Below are positions 61,120 through 64,000 of a stretch of DNA of 64,000 nucleotides, piece after piece. The position numbers and the translations under genes are program-made. This stretch comes from Trinickia diaoshuihuensis. GTDB lineage: Bacteria > Pseudomonadota > Gammaproteobacteria > Burkholderiales > Burkholderiaceae. The notes below the pieces were generated by a model, which saw only the letters and a list, made by a program, of their open reading frames with translations, made no database searches and was not told where the DNA came from. The stretch is taken from assembly GCF_003390925.1 (NCBI RefSeq), contig NZ_QUBS01000086.1:1-64000 (forward strand). Reading direction: 5' to 3'. The first letter of the stretch is position 1, and each line of letters starts with the position of its first letter.

Positions 61120-62928
61120 ATGATTCGAAAGACACATCGACGGGGTTCCCCGCGTGCCGAGGCTCGCATGTTCGCACCGCCGCTGTCGCGGATGAGCGCG
61201 ACGCTGCTTACGCTCGGGTTGATTTGCGCAGGCTCGGTTCACGCCCAATCGCTCGAGACGCAAGCGGCTACGGGCAATGCCGCGCCGACGGAAAGCACGG
61301 TGATCAACCTGATCAATCTGCTCGTCAAGCGCGGCGTGATTACGCAGGCCAACGCGAACGATCTGATCCACGAGGCGCAGGCGGAAGCATCGCAAGCGAA
61401 GGCGGCCGCGGCCCGCGCGCCCCGCACGGCCGCGGTCGTAAACGGACCCACGCAGCCCGGCGACGTGGCCGTGCCCTACGTGCCCCAGGTCGTACGCGAC
61501 CAGATCAAGGATCAGGTCAAGCAGGAGGTCATGGCGCAAGCGAAAGCCGAGAACTGGGCGCAGCCCAACACCTTCCCGGACTGGGTGTCGCGCATTACGA
61601 TCGACGGCGATTTGCGCGTGCGCGACGAGTATCGCTTCTTTAGCGGCCGCAACGCGAACAACGTGACGAACTTCGCGGCGATCAATCAGGGCGGCGGATT
61701 CGACGTCAACTCGGCCACGAACAGCGCGCAGGTGCCCACGCTCAATACCACGGGCAACCGCAACAACCTGGAACGTTTCCGCGCGCGTCTCGGCGTCACG
61801 GCTCAACTGTCGGAGCAATTGAAAGCCGGCATCGGGCTTGCCTCGGGTAACGACAACGGACCCGTCTCGACCACCGCGACAGCCGGCGGCGGGTTCTCGA
61901 AGAAGAACATTTGGCTCAATAAGGCATTCTTCTCCTACCAGCCCACGCCGTGGCTGAACGTTCTCGCGGGCCGTTTCGACAATCCGTTCTTTTCGTCGGA
62001 TCTGCTGTTCTCGAGCGACCTGGAGATGGATGGTTTGGCGGCCCGTTTCCAGCATGCGTTGCCGGCTAATCGTGACGTGACGTTATTCGGCACGCTCGGC
62101 TTGTTCCCGATTCAATACACGTCCGACAACTTCCCCTCGAACAGCGTCCAGAAGGTAGGCGGCGATACGAAATGGATGCTCGGCGCGCAATTCGGCGCGC
62201 AATGGAAGATCGATCCGCACAATACGGTCAAGGGCGCGATCGCTTATTACGACTTCCAGAACTTGCGCGGCACGTTGTCCTCGCCCTGCGCGCTATATGC
62301 CGGCGTGACGAGTTGCAGCACCGACAACGAAGCGCCGACGTTCATGCAAGGCGGAAACACGCTGCTTGCCTTGCGCAACATCGTGCAGAACCCGAATCTC
62401 GCACCGGGCGCGACGCCCGAACCGCAATTGTTCGGGCTGGCTTATAACTACCGCTTGCTCGATGTGAAGGGGCAGTGGGATACGGTGGTGGCCAATCGCC
62501 TGAAGCTGCGGCTGGACGGCGAATACGTTCGCAATCTCGCCTATAACGAGGACAAGGCGTTCGGCGCGGCGTCGCTGCCCGTGAACAATTACGATTCGAC
62601 TTCGATCAACGCGCAGCGCTCGGATTACCGCAGCGGCCCGAACGGGTACTTCGCGAAAGTGACGTTGGGCGAGCCCGAGCCGAATTCGAAGGGGCAATGG
62701 AATTTCTCGCTGGGCTACAAGTACTTGCAACCCGACGCGACGCTCGATGCGCTTAACGACCCGGACTTCCATCTGGGCGGGACGAACGCGCGCGGCTATA
62801 TTCTGAGCGCGGCCTATGCCGTGGCGCGCGATACGTGGCTCTCCGCGCGCTATCTGAGCGCGCGCGAGATCTACGGCCCGCCCGAATCGATCGACGTTCT
62901 GCAACTCGAGCTCAACGCGAGATTCTAA
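61120..62928 (+). CDS. Putative outer-membrane porin (Porin_5 type)
   Basis: This 602-aa protein has a long N-terminus with an export signal (core SATLLTLGLICAGSVHA|QS near 40). A helical segment (INLLVKRGVITQANANDLIHE..., about 65-125) resembles a coiled-coil or SLH-like spacer. A C-terminal beta-barrel occupies about 160-602 (RITIDGDLRVRDEYRFF, then NLERFRARLGV, WLNVLAGRFDNPFFSSDLLF) and ends in Phe. The features match the putative porin family found beside ExbB/ExbD/TonB genes. I chose the ATG at 61120 because GGAGAG is five bases upstream; an in-frame ATG 15 bp earlier overlaps that site. It lies 63 bp after tonB and two bases before the next gene. Confidence 0.82.
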   Translation: MIRKTHRRGSPRAEARMFAPPLSRMSATLLTLGLICAGSVHAQSLETQAATGNAAPTESTVINLINLLVKRGVITQANANDLIHEAQAEASQAKAAAARAPRTAAVVNGPTQPGDVAVPYVPQVVRDQIKDQVKQEVMAQAKAENWAQPNTFPDWVSRITIDGDLRVRDEYRFFSGRNANNVTNFAAINQGGGFDVNSATNSAQVPTLNTTGNRNNLERFRARLGVTAQLSEQLKAGIGLASGNDNGPVSTTATAGGGFSKKNIWLNKAFFSYQPTPWLNVLAGRFDNPFFSSDLLFSSDLEMDGLAARFQHALPANRDVTLFGTLGLFPIQYTSDNFPSNSVQKVGGDTKWMLGAQFGAQWKIDPHNTVKGAIAYYDFQNLRGTLSSPCALYAGVTSCSTDNEAPTFMQGGNTLLALRNIVQNPNLAPGATPEPQLFGLAYNYRLLDVKGQWDTVVANRLKLRLDGEYVRNLAYNEDKAFGAASLPVNNYDSTSINAQRSDYRSGPNGYFAKVTLGEPEPNSKGQWNFSLGYKYLQPDATLDALNDPDFHLGGTNARGYILSAAYAVARDTWLSARYLSAREIYGPPESIDVLQLELNARF

Positions 62929-62930
62929 AA

Positions 62931-63620
62931 ATGAAATCGGTTCGCCAGATCGCTATCGCGGCGCAGGTTGCCGCCGCGCTGCTGCTGACCACGGCCGGCG
63001 CGCACGCGCAGAGCATGGAAGACAAACTGCGCGGACAACTGCGCTTGACTATCATGCAACTGCGTCAGCTTCAGGATAATCAAACGCAGCTTCAGGCCGA
63101 CAAAACCGCCGCCGAGCAGCAAAGGGACAGTGCGCTCGCGCAAGTAAAGGCGCTGCAAGCGCAATTGGCGGCGGCCCAAGGAAGCTCCGGTGCGCTCGCG
63201 GCGGCCGACCGGGCGCTCGCGCAAGAAAAGGCCGGGCACGCTCAGGATGCGCAGCAACTCGTAAAGTACAAGGCGGCATACGAGGCGCTTCAGTCGTCGG
63301 CCAAAGCGGCGGAGACGCAGCGTGCGCAGTTGGCGAGCGCTGCGACCCAGCGAGACGCGCAGTTGCAGGCATGCGAGGCAAAGAACGCGGACTTGTATCG
63401 GATCGGGCATGAGATCCTCGATGCCTATGAACACGTGGGTTGGGGCGCGATCTTCAGTTCGCGCGAGCCCTTCGCGCAAAAGGCGCGCGTGAAGTACGAT
63501 CAGATCGGTCAGCGTTACGGCGATCGGTTGTACGCGGGGAAATTCGACCCGTCGGCGCAGCCGGCACAAAGCGCGTCCGGTGCTGTCGCCGCGGATGCCG
63601 CGTCCGGCGCGCAGCCCTAA
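62931..63620 (+). CDS. Periplasmic coiled-coil protein
   Basis: This 229-aa protein has a signal peptide (1-26, ending GAHA|QS) and a long coiled-coil of about 30-165 rich in Gln, Ala and Glu. A C-terminal part contains YEHVGWGAIFSSREPFAQKARVKYDQIGQRYGDRLYAGKF. The C-terminus is Ala/Ser-rich. No family is recognised with certainty. It starts two bases after the porin stop, so it is tightly coupled and likely helps the porin or the TonB system span the periplasm. The only Cys is in LQACEAKNADL. Confidence 0.72.
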   Translation: MKSVRQIAIAAQVAAALLLTTAGAHAQSMEDKLRGQLRLTIMQLRQLQDNQTQLQADKTAAEQQRDSALAQVKALQAQLAAAQGSSGALAAADRALAQEKAGHAQDAQQLVKYKAAYEALQSSAKAAETQRAQLASAATQRDAQLQACEAKNADLYRIGHEILDAYEHVGWGAIFSSREPFAQKARVKYDQIGQRYGDRLYAGKFDPSAQPAQSASGAVAADAASGAQP

Positions 63621-63690
63621 TCGATCGCCGCGCGTAGGCGTGTTTATCCGCCATCAAATTTCTTAAATTGCTACCTTTAAGGATTGACCC

Positions 63691-64000
63691 ATGAACGAGC
63701 AAGCGACGAATGCCAGCGTATCGAACCAAGACGGTTGGATCGAAGCGATAGGCATCGAAGAACTCGCCGATCTGTTTCGCGGCGCGGGCTACCGCGTGAC
63801 GGCGGCCGAACAGAACGGCATCGTGCAGTTGATGAGCGCGAGCCAAGGTATCGGCTTCACCGTGCGCTTCGGCAACGTCGCAACGGGCTTGCTGGAGCAG
63901 CAGGCGGCCGGCGGCACGCAACCGAATGCCGTCCGGTATCTGGACTACACGCTCAGTTGCGTCATGCAAGTGCAGGGGGAATTGCCGGTCGAACTCGTCG
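63691..64000 (+). CDS. YbjN-domain protein, N-terminal part (cut by the window end)
   Basis: The frame begins at ATG 63691 behind AAGGA seven bases upstream and is open to the window end (103 residues). IGIEELADLFRGAGYRVTAAEQNGIVQLMS and a following beta-rich part match the YbjN fold, whose members are chaperone-like or regulatory proteins of uncertain role. No signal peptide is seen. It probably belongs to the operon tpsB-exbB-exbD-tonB-porin-coiled-coil. The C-terminal end lies outside the window. Confidence 0.7.
   Translation, partial: MNEQATNASVSNQDGWIEAIGIEELADLFRGAGYRVTAAEQNGIVQLMSASQGIGFTVRFGNVATGLLEQQAAGGTQPNAVRYLDYTLSCVMQVQGELPVELV

Overview
The window reads as chromosomal DNA of a GC-rich beta-proteobacterium, most likely Burkholderiaceae (Burkholderia, Paraburkholderia, Trinickia or a close relative). 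The basis is the protein families present, their GC-ending codons and the lineage-typical gene pairs. This is inference; no rRNA marker is present. I saw no tRNA, rRNA, CRISPR array, insertion sequence or prophage.

Left part (0-15.8 kb): an L-arabinose locus. A TonB-domain protein (377-1009) faces a minus-strand cluster made of araFGH (L-arabinose ABC importer), L-arabinose 1-dehydrogenase, L-2-keto-3-deoxyarabonate dehydratase and a second complete sugar importer (ytfQRT-yjfF type). Divergent from it lies an L-arabonate dehydratase, followed by a GntR/FadR-type regulator and an iron-dependent alcohol dehydrogenase. Together these give uptake plus non-phosphorylative oxidation of L-arabinose toward 2-oxoglutarate semialdehyde. 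The lactonase and the final semialdehyde dehydrogenase are not in the window. Several perfect inverted repeats in the promoter regions are candidate operators.

Middle-left (15.8-22.3 kb): a small exported protein, a DUF2334 deacetylase-like exported protein, a phospholipase D-like protein, a histidine phosphatase, a MurI-type glutamate racemase in which the second catalytic cysteine is serine, and an alpha/beta hydrolase.

Right part (22.4-64 kb): a large surface/secretion locus. It holds type II secretion genes in three separate places (gspI-gspJ, gspF-gspH, gspK). It also has three tandem TPR plus glycosyltransferase-like proteins, a giant filamentous-haemagglutinin-type exoprotein (about 4,235 aa, two-partner secretion TpsA) and a secreted PstS/DING-like phosphate-binding protein with a truncated duplicate beside it. 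A FecI/FecR-type sigma/anti-sigma pair follows, with an STN-TonB hybrid protein. Next come two unassigned proteins (one with a Phd/YefM-like tail), a TIGR03032 protein and the TpsB pore. The window ends in a tail of LamG-ExbB fusion, ExbD, TonB, putative porin, coiled-coil periplasmic protein and YbjN-like protein (cut by the window end). A 28-bp element occurs three times, after fecR, after a FecR-like fragment and before tpsB, and may be the promoter read by the local sigma factor.

My working reading of the right part is a composite cell-surface system. A giant TpsA adhesin would be modified by TPR-glycosyltransferases, exported by TpsB, served by its own ExbB-ExbD-TonB energy module with a carbohydrate-binding-like periplasmic sensor, combined with an atypical T2SS, and controlled by a FecI-type sigma factor. 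The individual families are known; their combination and mechanism here are inference.
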